Assembly (NCBI RefSeq): GCF_021568285.1
Contig: NZ_JAKGTQ010000001.1
Location: 496,001-560,000 of the forward strand
DNA: 64,000 bases
DNA from: Rheinheimera sp. UJ63
GTDB lineage: Bacteria > Pseudomonadota > Gammaproteobacteria > Enterobacterales > Alteromonadaceae
Direction: 5' to 3'
Positions within the stretch are counted from its first letter, which is position 1. Every line of letters begins with the position of its first letter. The notes beneath the pieces are model-generated. The model was not told the DNA's origin. It did no database searches and saw only the letters and a list, made by a program, of their open reading frames with translations. Both the position numbers and the translations under genes were made by a program. This document shows positions 10,096 through 19,890 of the stretch, one piece after another.

Positions 10096-11019
10096 TTAAT
10101 GGATCGGTCCTAGTCGTGCAAAACGTACACCGACCGGAACCCAACGCGGTAACCAGCTATTCGGGTCTTCGCTAAATTCAAAACTCATCCAGACAAATAC
10201 CGCTTTACCAACCATGTTATCGGCAGGCACAAAGCCCCAAAACCGACTATCAACACTGTTGTCGCGATTATCACCTAGTACAAAATAGTGGCCTGCAGGT
10301 ACAACAAACTCATCAATACCCGTACCTGGCTGACGATAGAAATCCTGTAGATTGTCTGGCAGCATCGGAGTTTGCAAAATATTGTGCGTTACCTGTCCCA
10401 GCGTTTCTTCATATCGGCGTTGTGGTAACGGCCCCATAAAGAACTCAGCCTCGGCTTGAAAGGTTAACGGGATCATTTCTAAATTGCCGCAGCCGCTGGT
10501 TTGACCTTCGCTACAAGCGCGTTGGATATACAATTGCTTTTGCTTATACACAATACGATCGCCAGGCAAACCCACAACCCGCTTGATATAGTCTAAACGT
10601 GGATTAGGCGGATATTTAAATACCGCAACATCTCCACGCTCAGGCTGATTGTTTGACCACAAGGTTTTGCGCCAAACCGGATCTTTTACATCATAAGAAA
10701 ACTTTTCTACCAAAATAAAATCACCGACCAATAAGGTCGGCATCATCGATCCTGACGGAATTTGAAACGGCTCGTACAAAAACGAGCGTAACAAGGTGAT
10801 GCCCGCAACTACCGGTAAAATTGAAATGGCGGTTTCAACAATGGCCGGTTGTTTTAAAAAGTCTTGCTGAACCTGTTCTGGCAATACCGACTTCGATTGG
10901 GCATTGGCAAAAGCTAATTTTTGCTGCCGCTTCGGCGCGAGTAAAAACCGCTCGAATAACCAAGTAACGGTACATGCTAACGTCAGTAACACCAAAAATA
11001 TTGCAAAATAACCAGCCAT
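10096..11019 (-). CDS. lepB: Signal peptidase I LepB
   Basis: 307 residues. Inner-membrane serine protease that removes signal peptides from exported proteins. Two N-terminal membrane segments (about 2-24 and 62-78) precede the catalytic Ser 91 (PSGSMMPTL) and the general base Lys 146 (YIKRVVGLPGD); the box GDNRDNSVDSRFWG is also present. A small cytoplasmic loop of about 35 residues lies between the membrane segments. It starts 28 bp downstream of lepA, the usual lepA-lepB pair. Confidence 0.96.
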   Translation of the reverse strand: MAGYFAIFLVLLTLACTVTWLFERFLLAPKRQQKLAFANAQSKSVLPEQVQQDFLKQPAIVETAISILPVVAGITLLRSFLYEPFQIPSGSMMPTLLVGDFILVEKFSYDVKDPVWRKTLWSNNQPERGDVAVFKYPPNPRLDYIKRVVGLPGDRIVYKQKQLYIQRACSEGQTSGCGNLEMIPLTFQAEAEFFMGPLPQRRYEETLGQVTHNILQTPMLPDNLQDFYRQPGTGIDEFVVPAGHYFVLGDNRDNSVDSRFWGFVPADNMVGKAVFVWMSFEFSEDPNSWLPRWVPVGVRFARLGPIH

Positions 11020-11047
11020 TAAGCTTCCTTAATCATGCGATCGGGGT

Positions 11048-12847
11048 TTATTTACCCACTTTTAAAATGGCCAAGAAGGCTTCTTGTGGCACTTCCACAT
11101 TACCCACTTGTTTCATCCGTTTTTTACCGTCTTTTTGCTTTTGTAAGAGCTTTTTCTTACGGCTAATATCGCCACCATAACATTTCGCTAATACGTTTTT
11201 GCGTAACTGTTTTACCGTAGTACGAGCAATAACATGGTTGCCAATAGCTGCTTGAATGGCAATATCGAACATCTGCCGTGGGATCAGCTCTTTTAGCTTT
11301 TCCGCTAACTGCCGGCCTCGACCTTGTGCAAAATCGATATGACTGATGATGGCCAACGCATCTACCCGCTCGCCGTTAATCAAGATATCAACCCGCTGCA
11401 TATTCGAGGTTTGGAAACGTTTGAAACTGTAATCCAATGACGCATAACCGCGACTGGTCGATTTTAAGCGGTCGAAGAAATCCATCACCACTTCAGCCAT
11501 CGGCAGTTCGTAAACCACGGCGACTTGTCGACCGTGGTAGCTCATATTAATTTGCGTACCGCGCTTTTCGATACATAGGGTAATAACGTTACCTAAATAC
11601 TCTTGCGGCACCAAGATATGCGCTTCAACGATAGGTTCACGGATCTCGTCAATATCATTTACCGCAGGTAAATCGCTGGGGTTATCCACTAAAATGGTCT
11701 CGCCATTTTTGGTGACCACTTCATACACTACCGTTGGTGCTGTTGTAATCAGATCCAGATCGTATTCCCGCTCTAAGCGCTCTTGAATGATTTCCATGTG
11801 CAACATACCCAGGAAACCGATCCGAAAGCCAAAGCCTAATGCGCCTGAGTTTTCTGGTTCATAAAATAATGACGAGTCGTTTAAGCTTAACTTAGCCAGT
11901 GCATCACGGAAGTCTTCATAATCATCGCTGGACACCGGGAAAACACCCGCATACACCTGCGGTTTAATCCGTTTAAAACCCGGTAAGGCTTTTTCAGCGC
12001 TGTTTTTTGCCAAGGTTAAGGTATCACCCACTGGGGCGCCCTTGATTTCTTTAATACCGGCAATCACAAAGCCTACTTCACCGGTTTTTAATTCGCCGGT
12101 ATTGGTGGCTTTCGGGCTGAACACCCCTACTTTGTCTACTTCAAAGATTTGCCCACTCGACATCACTTTGATTTTGTCTTTGGTTTTAATACTACCGTGT
12201 TTTACCCGAACTAAAGAGACAACACCTTGGTAGGCGTCAAACCAAGAATCGATAATTAATGCTTGCGTCGGGGCATCCGGCTCGCCTTCTGGGCAAGGGA
12301 TTTTTTTAACGATAGTTTCTAACACATCCTTGATACCCAAACCGGTTTTGGCCGAACACTGCACCGCACCCAGGGCTTCAATACCAATAATATCTTCGAT
12401 TTCTTCAGCTACCCGCTCCGGCTCTGCCTGTGGTAAGTCGATCTTATTCAGTACCGGGATAACTTCTAAATTCATGTCCAAGGCGGTATAGCAGTTGGCC
12501 ACGGTTTGTGCCTCTACCCCTTGTCCAGCATCCACTACCAATAACGCGCCTTCACAGGCGGCTAACGAACGGCTCACTTCATAAGTAAAGTCTACGTGGC
12601 CTGGCGTATCGATAAAGTTTAGCTGGTAAGTGTTGCCATCATCCGCAGGATAATACAGCGTCACACTCTGTGCTTTGATGGTGATACCACGTTCACGCTC
12701 CAGATCCATGGAATCCAGCACTTGTTGCTGCATTTCACGATCACTTAAACCGCCACAATATTGGATCAGGCGATCGGATAAGGTAGATTTTCCGTGGTCA
12801 ATGTGGGCAATAACTGAGAAATTTCTGATATGTTCAAGTTTAGGCAT
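11048..12847 (-). CDS. lepA: Translational GTPase LepA (EF4)
   Basis: 599 residues, the family length. Ribosome-associated GTPase thought to back-translocate stalled ribosomes or aid 30S assembly. N-terminal G domain with AHIDHGKST (14-22), DTPGHVDF and NKIDLP, then EF-G-like domains II, III and V, and the LepA-specific C-terminal domain rich in lysine ([15 protein letters not shown]). The 133 bp upstream to rseC is the largest gap in the block, so an internal promoter before lepA is plausible, though I see no hexamers I would defend. Confidence 0.97.
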   Translation of the reverse strand: MPKLEHIRNFSVIAHIDHGKSTLSDRLIQYCGGLSDREMQQQVLDSMDLERERGITIKAQSVTLYYPADDGNTYQLNFIDTPGHVDFTYEVSRSLAACEGALLVVDAGQGVEAQTVANCYTALDMNLEVIPVLNKIDLPQAEPERVAEEIEDIIGIEALGAVQCSAKTGLGIKDVLETIVKKIPCPEGEPDAPTQALIIDSWFDAYQGVVSLVRVKHGSIKTKDKIKVMSSGQIFEVDKVGVFSPKATNTGELKTGEVGFVIAGIKEIKGAPVGDTLTLAKNSAEKALPGFKRIKPQVYAGVFPVSSDDYEDFRDALAKLSLNDSSLFYEPENSGALGFGFRIGFLGMLHMEIIQERLEREYDLDLITTAPTVVYEVVTKNGETILVDNPSDLPAVNDIDEIREPIVEAHILVPQEYLGNVITLCIEKRGTQINMSYHGRQVAVVYELPMAEVVMDFFDRLKSTSRGYASLDYSFKRFQTSNMQRVDILINGERVDALAIISHIDFAQGRGRQLAEKLKELIPRQMFDIAIQAAIGNHVIARTTVKQLRKNVLAKCYGGDISRKKKLLQKQKDGKKRMKQVGNVEVPQEAFLAILKVGK

Positions 12848-12980
12848 GGTATCCGCAAGAAACTAAGCGTATGGCCGCCGTCGCTGTCAGTAAATGACCA
12901 ATAGCTTAAGACTAACCATACAGGTTATTAATAAAATTAGCGCGAATTGTACTCTATCCCGCGGCAGCTTGCTATGGTTG

Positions 12981-13445
12981 TTAAGCGTCAGTCGCTGCAG
13001 GGTTTAGCTTTATACTGGGCAGTACGCTTAAGATGATCACTTGCTCTTGCTGGCTTTGCAAAGACTGATTATAGCGCCGAGCTAAAGCAAAGCCGCTGGC
13101 CCCGCCGATCAGTGCGCCCAACATCAACCAGCTTTCAGCCGGTTGCCATAGGCTTTGCATGGTCACCACCACCACTAACATCAACACTAAGGGTAATAAA
13201 TAGACGGCCAAGGCCGCTAACACTAAGCCTTGCTCGGCAACACCAATCGTCACTTGTTCACCGGGTAACAGCTGTAACGGAGTTTTGACAAAAAAGCGAT
13301 TTTGGCGAGGTGTAAAGGTTTGCGCCACGATGCCAGTACCACAATCAGTACTGACATGACAGCTATGACAGGTCCCAGCCGGTGTGGTATTTAGCCAGAC
13401 CCCATCGGATTCAATGGCTAATACGGTGGCTATTTCTTCAACCAT
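12981..13445 (-). CDS. rseC: RseC, sigma-E / SoxR-reducing system protein
   Basis: 154 residues. Small inner-membrane protein of the RseC/MucC family. It has an N-terminal cysteine cluster (CHSCHVSTDCG, about 25-35) and two membrane helices near 78-98 and 105-121. In E. coli RseC has a mild effect on sigma-E activity and in Rhodobacter the family takes part in keeping SoxR reduced; the function is not well settled. It starts 18 bp after rseB and closes the rpoE-rseABC unit. Confidence 0.9.
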   Translation of the reverse strand: MVEEIATVLAIESDGVWLNTTPAGTCHSCHVSTDCGTGIVAQTFTPRQNRFFVKTPLQLLPGEQVTIGVAEQGLVLAALAVYLLPLVLMLVVVVTMQSLWQPAESWLMLGALIGGASGFALARRYNQSLQSQQEQVIILSVLPSIKLNPAATDA

Positions 13446-13463
13446 GGGGCAGCTGGCTCATCA

Positions 13464-14408
13464 TTAGTGCACCGCAGCGGCTAAACGCTTAGCCGTTTCA
13501 ATGCTGATTGGCCCAATCACGGTCACATCCTGTTTAGCATCGGCTTGTACATAAATGGTGGTGGCGCCATCACGGTAAGCTTGAGTGGGTAACTGATGGC
13601 TATTCTGCACAAAAACCGACACTTGATGTAAGCCATCTGACAATAACCAGTAACTGAGCACATCAGGTTGTAACTGAGGCACTAATAATGGATCGTCGCT
13701 AATGCTAAAACCCTTCGGTAACCAGCTAAGTTGGTGCGGTTGCGAAGCCGGTTTGGCTACCACAGGCGGTGTCAGCGCAGGCAACTCAATTTCTAGCAAT
13801 TGCGCTAAGGTATCGGGAAGCTCAGGAGTGATGCGTAAATGCGTGACCTGCCAAATCTCTAAAGCACGGTTTTTGTTATTGGGATGTTGTTCAGACAAGG
13901 TATCAATGCGCAGCGGAAAGCCAGTTTGCACATCTACCCACAGCCAATAATGATGCCGATTATCATCAATGGCAGATAGCCTTAATAGTTGGGCACTACG
14001 ACCGTCCATCAGCGAACTGCTACCGGCGACCGCATCGTACAGGCTGCGAATTTTTTCGGGGCTTTGAAATAATAATGGCGGCAGTTCTTTAATACTGCTG
14101 CTTTGGGTCACGAGAGAAGGACGCTCGCTGAGTAAATAATACACTTTGTCGCTGCGTCTAACGATATCGACACCATCGGCGTACATCGGGATCAGATGTT
14201 CAATTTCTTTATCACCCGAACGGCCATGCAACCAACGATAGGTCTCGGCTTGGCCGCCTTTGAGCACGACATAAGAAACGTCAAAATTGTGCTGTTTAAC
14301 ACTCTGCTGCACTTTATCAAATAAAGCCCAACCCGTTTCTTCGGCACTTGCCGGCTGACTACAACACAGCACGACCATACTACAGATGCCAAACAGCCAT
14401 TTCATCAT
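13464..14408 (-). CDS. rseB: Sigma-E regulatory protein RseB
   Basis: 314 residues. Periplasmic protein that binds RseA and blocks its cleavage by DegS until lipoproteins or LPS intermediates displace it. An N-terminal signal peptide is clear (hydrophobic core ending ...SQPASA, cleavage near 22), followed by the LolA-like lipid-binding domain and the smaller MucB/RseB C-terminal domain. Two ATGs stand in tandem; the first overlaps the rseA stop codon (TAATG), so translation is probably coupled. Confidence 0.93.
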   Translation of the reverse strand: MMKWLFGICSMVVLCCSQPASAEETGWALFDKVQQSVKQHNFDVSYVVLKGGQAETYRWLHGRSGDKEIEHLIPMYADGVDIVRRSDKVYYLLSERPSLVTQSSSIKELPPLLFQSPEKIRSLYDAVAGSSSLMDGRSAQLLRLSAIDDNRHHYWLWVDVQTGFPLRIDTLSEQHPNNKNRALEIWQVTHLRITPELPDTLAQLLEIELPALTPPVVAKPASQPHQLSWLPKGFSISDDPLLVPQLQPDVLSYWLLSDGLHQVSVFVQNSHQLPTQAYRDGATTIYVQADAKQDVTVIGPISIETAKRLAAAVH

Positions 14409-15016
14409 TATTGCTCGCGTTTTTCCTGTGTTGAGGTTTTGTTCGTTTGCGTTTCAGAAACTCGAATTTGCTGACGGTGCGCCTGTAATAACGCTTGCAG
14501 ACGTTGCTGTTGCTCTAACATCGCTTGCTGCTCTTGCGCTTCAAAACGATTTTCAACAGACGTTTGACTTAAACTCACTGGCGTAGCAAAACCGGCAACG
14601 GGGCGCGTTTGTAAAAGAGGCGTGGGCGCACTCAGTTGCTGTTCGAGCGGTTGCTGATATTGCTGCACACCAAATACCGCCACTAAAGCGACACTGGCGG
14701 CAATAGCACCATGTGCTGCCGGTTTAAACCATTCGGCATTCGCCGCCTGTAGTAAACCGTTTTTCATTTTCTGTAATAAACTGCTGCTGTTTTGCAATTG
14801 ATAGGTTGGCTCTTGTTCCAACATACTGGCCAAGTTATCGGCAAAATCCAGTGGTAACACACTTTCGGCTTCATTTCGAAGCACGGCACCAGCCAACTGA
14901 TAGCGCTGCACGGTTTCCTGCAAATCAGGCTGCTGTAACAATTCTGACAGTTGCTCGGCAGTTAACGCGTGATTATCGGCGGCTTGTGACAGCCATTCTT
15001 GCTTTTCTGACAACAT
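14408..15016 (-). CDS. rseA: Anti-sigma-E factor RseA
   Basis: 202 residues. A cytoplasmic N-terminal domain binds and holds sigma-E; one membrane helix (about 101-117, AAHGAIAASVALVAVFGV) leads to a periplasmic tail rich in Gln that RseB and DegS act on. The frame is open five codons further to a TTG, but ATG 15016 follows AGGAAA at correct spacing and begins MLSEKQEW, similar to family starts. It lies 30 bp after rpoE. The periplasmic tail is low in recognisable motifs, as is usual for this fast-changing protein. Confidence 0.92.
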   Translation of the reverse strand: MLSEKQEWLSQAADNHALTAEQLSELLQQPDLQETVQRYQLAGAVLRNEAESVLPLDFADNLASMLEQEPTYQLQNSSSLLQKMKNGLLQAANAEWFKPAAHGAIAASVALVAVFGVQQYQQPLEQQLSAPTPLLQTRPVAGFATPVSLSQTSVENRFEAQEQQAMLEQQQRLQALLQAHRQQIRVSETQTNKTSTQEKREQ

Positions 15017-15046
15017 AAAGTTTCCTGTCAAATAGTCTATATCGGC

Positions 15047-15628
15047 TTAGGTATTACCCACTAAGGGTTTTAACTGAGCGTCTATGGCTTCGCGCGCCCG
15101 GAAAATACGACTACGTACTGTACCAATCGGACACTCCATAACTTCGGCAATCTCTTCGTAACTTAACCCTTCTAATTCACGTAGCGTAATTGCCGTACGT
15201 AACTCATCGGGTAATTTTTCTATGGTACCAAACACCACTTGGCGAATTTCTTCGGACAATAATAAATGTTCCGGAGAATCTTGTTCTTTTAAAGCATCAC
15301 TACCTTCGTAGTATTCTGCATCCTCGGCATCTACATCGCTAGCCGGTGGCTTACGATTGTTTGATACCAGATAATTTTTGGCACTATTCACTGCTATTCG
15401 ATACAACCAAGTATAAAACGCACTCTCACCACGAAAACCGGGGATAGCTCGATAAGCTTTAATAAAGGCTTCTTGAGCGACATCAGCTACGTCACCATGG
15501 TTAGAGACATAACGTGAGATTAAGTTCGCGATCCTATGCTGATATTTTTTTACCAGCAGATTGAAAGCGGCTTTATCGCCTTGTTGTACACGCTGGACAA
15601 TTTGCCAATCTAATTCTTGCTCGCTCAT
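15047..15628 (-). CDS. rpoE: RNA polymerase sigma factor RpoE (sigma-E)
   Basis: 193 residues. Group 4 (ECF) sigma factor for outer-membrane and periplasmic stress. Region 2 (about 25-95, with ISRYVSNHGDVADVAQEAFIK-like helix and YTWLYRIAVNSAKN) and region 4 (about 130-185, LEGLSYEEIAEVM and GTVRSRIFRARE helix-turn-helix) are near identical to the E. coli protein. It heads the block that includes rseABC. It is divergent from nadB with 208 bp between; I looked there for the GAACTT/TCTGA type autoregulatory promoter and did not find a convincing copy. Confidence 0.97.
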   Translation of the reverse strand: MSEQELDWQIVQRVQQGDKAAFNLLVKKYQHRIANLISRYVSNHGDVADVAQEAFIKAYRAIPGFRGESAFYTWLYRIAVNSAKNYLVSNNRKPPASDVDAEDAEYYEGSDALKEQDSPEHLLLSEEIRQVVFGTIEKLPDELRTAITLRELEGLSYEEIAEVMECPIGTVRSRIFRAREAIDAQLKPLVGNT

Positions 15629-15836
15629 TCTTGAGCCTACCCCTGTAATACTTATTTAGGTGTTGTAAACGAATGGCGCCAGTCAAGCGTACTGACTATG
15701 ACTGCAGGCTGAATAAATAGTTCTGCTTATTTTTATAAAAACGCTAGAATAACCTGAACATAGCGCAACAAATTATACCGCAGCCTGTTATTTTAGTCTG
15801 TTTTACCAAAGCCACTAACTGAGTTAAGTGTATCCT

Positions 15837-17441
15837 ATGACACAACCCAATGAATATCTTTGTGACGTATTAATTATTGGTAGTGGCGCGGCGGGTTTGT
15901 CGCTAGCGCTGCAATTGGCGGATCACGCCAGCGTTATTGTTTTAAGTAAAGGGGCTTTACGCGAAGGCTCAACACTGTACGCGCAAGGCGGGATCGCCGC
16001 GGTGTTTGACGAAAATGACACCATCGCGTCGCATGTGAATGACACCTTGATTGCTGGTGCCGGTTTGTGCGAAGAAGAAGCGGTAAAATTTACCGCAGAA
16101 CACGCTAAGCAAGCGATGGAGTGGTTAATCGCCCAAGGCGTCCCCTTTGATCAGTACCAAGATACTGATGGCAGCATGAAATACCACCTCACTCGGGAAG
16201 GTGGCCATAGTCATCGCCGCATCTTGCATGCAGCCGACGCCACCGGTAAAGCCGTACAAATCACGCTGGTTGATCAAGTTAAACGCCACCCAAATATTCG
16301 TTTGTTAGAAAACTACAACGCCATTGATTTGCTCACCGGCAAAAAACTCGGTCTAGATCCGGCACGTTGTTATGGTGCTTATGTTTGGAACAACCTTTTG
16401 GCTCGCGTTGAGACCATTCAAGCTAAAGCGGTGGCACTAGCTACCGGCGGCGCCAGTAAAGTGTATCTGTATACCAGCAATCCAGATGTAGCCAGTGGCG
16501 ATGGCATTGCGATGGCTTGGCGTGCGGGTTGTCGGGTGGCCAATATGGAATTTAATCAATTTCACCCAACCAGTTTGTACCACCCTGCAGCACCGAATTT
16601 TTTAATTACCGAGGCCATGCGCGGCGAAGGAGCCTATTTAAAGCGCCCCGATGGCAGCCGGTTTATGCCTGATTTTGATGAGCGTGCAGAGTTAGCACCG
16701 CGAGATATTGTGGCTCGTGCGATCGATTTTGAAATGAAACGCCTTGGCGCTAACTCTGTGTTTTTAGATATTAGTCATCAAGACAAAGATTTTATTATTG
16801 AACACTTCCCCACCATTTACGCTAAATGCCTCAGTGTGGGTATTGATATTACCAAAGAGGCCATTCCGGTCGTCCCTGCTGCGCACTATACCTGCGGCGG
16901 CGTAATGACCAATTTGCATGGCCAAACCGACTTGCAAAATTTATACGCCATTGGCGAAGTGGCCTATACCGGTTTACACGGCGCGAACAGAATGGCGTCT
17001 AATTCGTTATTAGAATGTATTGTTTTTGCCCAAGCCGCGGCTCGACATATTTTGACGCAATTGCCCCAATCTCAAGCTACCCTAACGTTGCCCGCTTGGG
17101 ACGATAGCCGAGTGAGTAATTCGGATGAAGAAGTAGTGATAACGCATAACTGGCACGAGTTGCGGTTATTTATGTGGGATTATGTGGGTATTGTGCGCAC
17201 CGATAAGCGACTTGAACGGGCACTGCATCGCGTAGAGTTACTAAAACAAGAAATCCACGATTATTACAGTCATTTTCGTATCAGCAATAATTTATTGGAA
17301 TTACGTAATTTAGTGCAAGTGGCCGAGCTTATTATTCGCTGTGCCATGCAGCGTAAAGAAAGCCGGGGTTTACATTACAATTTGGATTACCCAAATATGC
17401 TAAGTGATAGTAAACCGAGTATTTTACAACCGCTGCGTTAA
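15837..17441 (+). CDS. nadB: L-aspartate oxidase NadB
   Basis: 534 residues. FAD enzyme that oxidises L-aspartate to iminoaspartate, the first step of de novo NAD synthesis. FAD-binding GSGAAG (15-20), the substrate region [18 protein letters not shown], and the flavin box YTCGGV plus [15 protein letters not shown] are all present. The frame opens three codons earlier at a GTG, but ATG 15837 matches the family N-terminus. Divergence from rpoE is conserved with E. coli. Its last four bases overlap the end of ygfX, which is transcribed towards it. nadA is not in the window. Confidence 0.97.
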   Translation: MTQPNEYLCDVLIIGSGAAGLSLALQLADHASVIVLSKGALREGSTLYAQGGIAAVFDENDTIASHVNDTLIAGAGLCEEEAVKFTAEHAKQAMEWLIAQGVPFDQYQDTDGSMKYHLTREGGHSHRRILHAADATGKAVQITLVDQVKRHPNIRLLENYNAIDLLTGKKLGLDPARCYGAYVWNNLLARVETIQAKAVALATGGASKVYLYTSNPDVASGDGIAMAWRAGCRVANMEFNQFHPTSLYHPAAPNFLITEAMRGEGAYLKRPDGSRFMPDFDERAELAPRDIVARAIDFEMKRLGANSVFLDISHQDKDFIIEHFPTIYAKCLSVGIDITKEAIPVVPAAHYTCGGVMTNLHGQTDLQNLYAIGEVAYTGLHGANRMASNSLLECIVFAQAAARHILTQLPQSQATLTLPAWDDSRVSNSDEEVVITHNWHELRLFMWDYVGIVRTDKRLERALHRVELLKQEIHDYYSHFRISNNLLELRNLVQVAELIIRCAMQRKESRGLHYNLDYPNMLSDSKPSILQPLR

Positions 17442-17869
17442 AGCGCCTCGTCAGCAACGCTGCGCCAGCGTTGCAATTGTACCCGTCTTGCCAGTGCTCG
17501 ATAATCACTGGCAGACAATTGGTCGGCAAACAGATAACAGCGCTGCCGCTGGCCCATTTCGTCATACCAAAACAATTGCACAAACCAAGGGTTGAGTAGA
17601 CAATTTGCGGCTAATTGCCCAGCGGGTAAAGCACTTTGTTGCCAATGCAAAGCGCCATCTTGCTCAATATGTAAAATACCGCTAACACCGGGTGCAGCCC
17701 AGTATTGCAGCATCAGATAAAAAAACGCGAGCAGCAACAAGGCAGCGGGTAAATACCAGATCCCTTGCAGCGGTAAAGTGAGGACGATAGCGCCACCGAG
17801 CACACTGATGGCCAGTAGCGCAATGCGTCGGTAACGCGAGGTTCTAAGATAAAAGCTAGACCCGGACAC
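17438..17869 (-). CDS. ygfX: YgfX-type membrane protein paired with SdhE
   Basis: 143 residues. Two membrane helices near the N-terminus (about 15-32 and 35-53) and a soluble C-terminal domain match the YgfX (CptA) family, which always sits beside sdhE. In E. coli the pair was first described as a toxin-antitoxin module acting on cell division, while later work ties sdhE to flavinylation; the role of YgfX remains unsettled. Its start overlaps the end of sdhE by 14 bp, so it is translationally coupled. Its stop codon overlaps the nadB stop region, tail to tail. Confidence 0.85.
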   Translation of the reverse strand: MSGSSFYLRTSRYRRIALLAISVLGGAIVLTLPLQGIWYLPAALLLLAFFYLMLQYWAAPGVSGILHIEQDGALHWQQSALPAGQLAANCLLNPWFVQLFWYDEMGQRQRCYLFADQLSASDYRALARRVQLQRWRSVADEAL

Positions 17870-18107
17870 GATTGACGATTAACTCAACCATGGCTTGAAT
17901 AGAGGCATCTTTAGAGTGTTGATGCCCCATAAACCAAGCGAATAAATCCGGATCATCACAGGCTAAGAGCCGTTCAAAATCGGCTTTTTGCTGGTCGTTT
18001 AATGCATCGTAACCTTCGTCGACGAAGGGGGCTAATAAAATATCTAACTCCAACATACCGCGACGACACGCCCAGCGCAGTTTTGGTTTACTCATTAAAG
18101 CGGTCAT
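17856..18107 (-). CDS. sdhE: FAD assembly factor SdhE
   Basis: 83 residues. Promotes covalent attachment of FAD to SdhA of succinate dehydrogenase (and FrdA). The signature RRGMLELD (RGxxE) near residue 15 and the acidic C-terminal helices with FAWFMGH fit the family well. ATG 18107 follows GAGGAG at five bases; a second ATG four codons in lacks such a site. A 118 bp gap to the divergent ygfZ holds the promoters. The pairing with ygfX is the usual one. Confidence 0.93.
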   Translation of the reverse strand: MTALMSKPKLRWACRRGMLELDILLAPFVDEGYDALNDQQKADFERLLACDDPDLFAWFMGHQHSKDASIQAMVELIVNRVRV

Positions 18108-18225
18108 GTAGACTCCTCATTATTCTGCGACATTGGCAGTATCTTAACAAATATTGCGATCAGGGGTTGAGCTTTTGTGTCTTGCCCCAATCTATTTACT
18201 ATTAACGGTTAAATGAACGCTCGCT

Positions 18226-19197
18226 ATGCATACATCTTGGCTAACTGCAGAACAATACGCACAATTATCTACTCAGGTTCATGATGCTTATCTTGCTCCT
18301 TTACCTGCTTTTCAGGTATTGGCTATTAGTGGGCCTGATAACCGTAAATATCTACAAGGGCAAACGACCTGTGATATTGAAACCTTAACGGCGGACACTT
18401 TTTTACGCGGCGCACATTGTGATGCTAAAGGTAAAATGTGGGCGATATTTCAGTTGTTTGCCAAAGACGATGCGCTACTGATGGTCGCTTTTCGTGACGA
18501 ACTGCAAGCCTCTGCCGCCCAACTGAAAAAATTTGGCGTGTTTTCCAAAGTAAGTTTTGACCAAACCACCGAACCTTATGCCGTGTTTGGTTTAGGCGGT
18601 TCGCAAGCAGAGCAGCTTGTGACACAGTTAGGTTTTAGTCTGCCCGCGGCAGACGGTCAGGTTAGCCATGGACCACACGGCAGCTTATTACGCTTAGCTG
18701 CGGCGCATTTTATGTTGGTGCTACCGCAAACGCAGGCGCAGCAACTTATGACGGCAGATTGGCCACTGGCCGCCCCAACGGTTTGGCTTAAAGCCCATAT
18801 TTTGCAAGGTTTAGCTTATTTAGAACAACCGCTAATTGGCGAAGCCGTGCCACAGATGCTTAACTTACAAGCGATTGATGCCATCAGCTTTACCAAAGGC
18901 TGCTATATCGGACAAGAAACGGTAGCCCGTTTGAAATACCGCGGTGGCAATAAAAGAGCCAGTTACATTTTACACGCAAACACCAACGAACTTCCGGTCG
19001 CAGGCACAGCAATAGAACTGCAACTGGAACAGAACTGGCGCCGGATTGGCCAAGTCATTAATGCGGTGAATATCAATGACCAACTTTGGTTGTTAGCACT
19101 GCTTCCGAATGATATAACACCGGCAGACACCTTGCGGCTAAGTGCTGAGCAGCCCGTTTTGCTGCAACAACTACCGCTACCTTATTCATTAAATTAA
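18226..19197 (+). CDS. ygfZ: Folate-binding protein YgfZ
   Basis: 323 residues. Tetrahydrofolate-dependent protein related to the glycine-cleavage T protein; needed for full activity of several Fe-S enzymes such as MiaB. The family signature KGCYIGQE is present (about residues 225-232), as is HCDAKGKMW in the N-terminal half. The start is the first ATG after the divergent promoter region; the ribosome site is weak. slyD follows after 9 bp, so the two probably share a transcript ending at the hairpin near 19721-19742. Confidence 0.92.
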   Translation: MHTSWLTAEQYAQLSTQVHDAYLAPLPAFQVLAISGPDNRKYLQGQTTCDIETLTADTFLRGAHCDAKGKMWAIFQLFAKDDALLMVAFRDELQASAAQLKKFGVFSKVSFDQTTEPYAVFGLGGSQAEQLVTQLGFSLPAADGQVSHGPHGSLLRLAAAHFMLVLPQTQAQQLMTADWPLAAPTVWLKAHILQGLAYLEQPLIGEAVPQMLNLQAIDAISFTKGCYIGQETVARLKYRGGNKRASYILHANTNELPVAGTAIELQLEQNWRRIGQVINAVNINDQLWLLALLPNDITPADTLRLSAEQPVLLQQLPLPYSLN

Positions 19198-19206
19198 GAG
19201 GTTTGC

Positions 19207-19692
19207 ATGACCATTTCTCAAGACAAAGTCGTCGCCATCCATTACACAGTAACAGATACTGCAGGTAACCAGCTTGACTCTTCTGCTGGCGGCGAACCTC
19301 TAGTCTTCCTGTTTGGCCATGGTGCATTGATCCCAGGTCTGGAACAAGCACTGATTGGCAAAAACAGTGGCGATAAATTTACGAGCAGCATTGCTGCTGC
19401 AGATGCTTACGGCGAGCGTCATGATCAACTCGTACAATCCGTACCGAAAAACATGTTTGAAGGTATGGATGTAGAAGTAGGCATGCGTTTTCGCGCATCC
19501 GGCCCAGATGGCCGTGAACAGCCGGTCATTATTGTCGACGTTACAGAAGAAGAAGTCGTCGTTGATGGTAATCACCCACTCGCTGGCATTGAACTCAGTT
19601 TTGATGTTGACGTTGTGTTAGTTCGTGATGCGACAGCAGAAGAACTGGCGCACGGCCATGTGCATGGTTTAGATGGACATGCTGATCACTAA
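19207..19692 (+). CDS. slyD: FKBP-type peptidyl-prolyl isomerase SlyD
   Basis: 161 residues. Cytoplasmic prolyl isomerase and chaperone. The FKBP half (VAIHYTVTD, DSS, GHGALIPGLE) is split by the insert-in-flap chaperone domain, ending with GNHPLAG, as in SlyD. The C-terminus is short and His-rich (HGHVHGLDGHADH), a reduced form of the metal-binding tail that in E. coli SlyD delivers nickel. An AGAGG-type site precedes the ATG. A strong terminator follows 28 bp after the stop. Confidence 0.92.
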   Translation: MTISQDKVVAIHYTVTDTAGNQLDSSAGGEPLVFLFGHGALIPGLEQALIGKNSGDKFTSSIAAADAYGERHDQLVQSVPKNMFEGMDVEVGMRFRASGPDGREQPVIIVDVTEEEVVVDGNHPLAGIELSFDVDVVLVRDATAEELAHGHVHGLDGHADH

Positions 19693-19714
19693 GGCTTATT
19701 GATTTCATTGATAA

Positions 19715-19748
19715 AAAAAGAACCGCAGTGACCGCTGCGGTTTTTTTA
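19715..19748 (+). terminator. Rho-independent terminator after ygfZ-slyD
   Basis: Eight-base perfect stem AACCGCAG / CTGCGGTT at 19721-19728 and 19735-19742 with a six-base loop, followed by a run of T. An A run precedes the stem, so it could also work on the opposite strand, but no minus-strand gene ends here. Confidence 0.88.
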
Positions 19749-19890
19749 TTGACCCTAAGCAAACACGCCAACTGAAAAATCATTGCTCTGAAGTAGTGCA
19801 ACCCGCCGCATGAACTGCTTGACAGCCACCCCAAAGCCACATATTTTTAGCCATTGTTATTTTTTAGCCACTGAGCACATTATCCAGCTG

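Noticed and set aside
15629-15836. Searched for a sigma-E autoregulatory promoter before rpoE.
   Set aside because: No GAACTT-type -35 with a matching -10 at the right spacing could be found on the minus strand, so none is annotated.
17438-18107. sdhE-ygfX considered as a toxin-antitoxin module.
   Set aside because: The pair was once proposed as such in E. coli, but sdhE is now known as a flavinylation factor and the locus is core in this group; no evidence here of a mobile TA unit.
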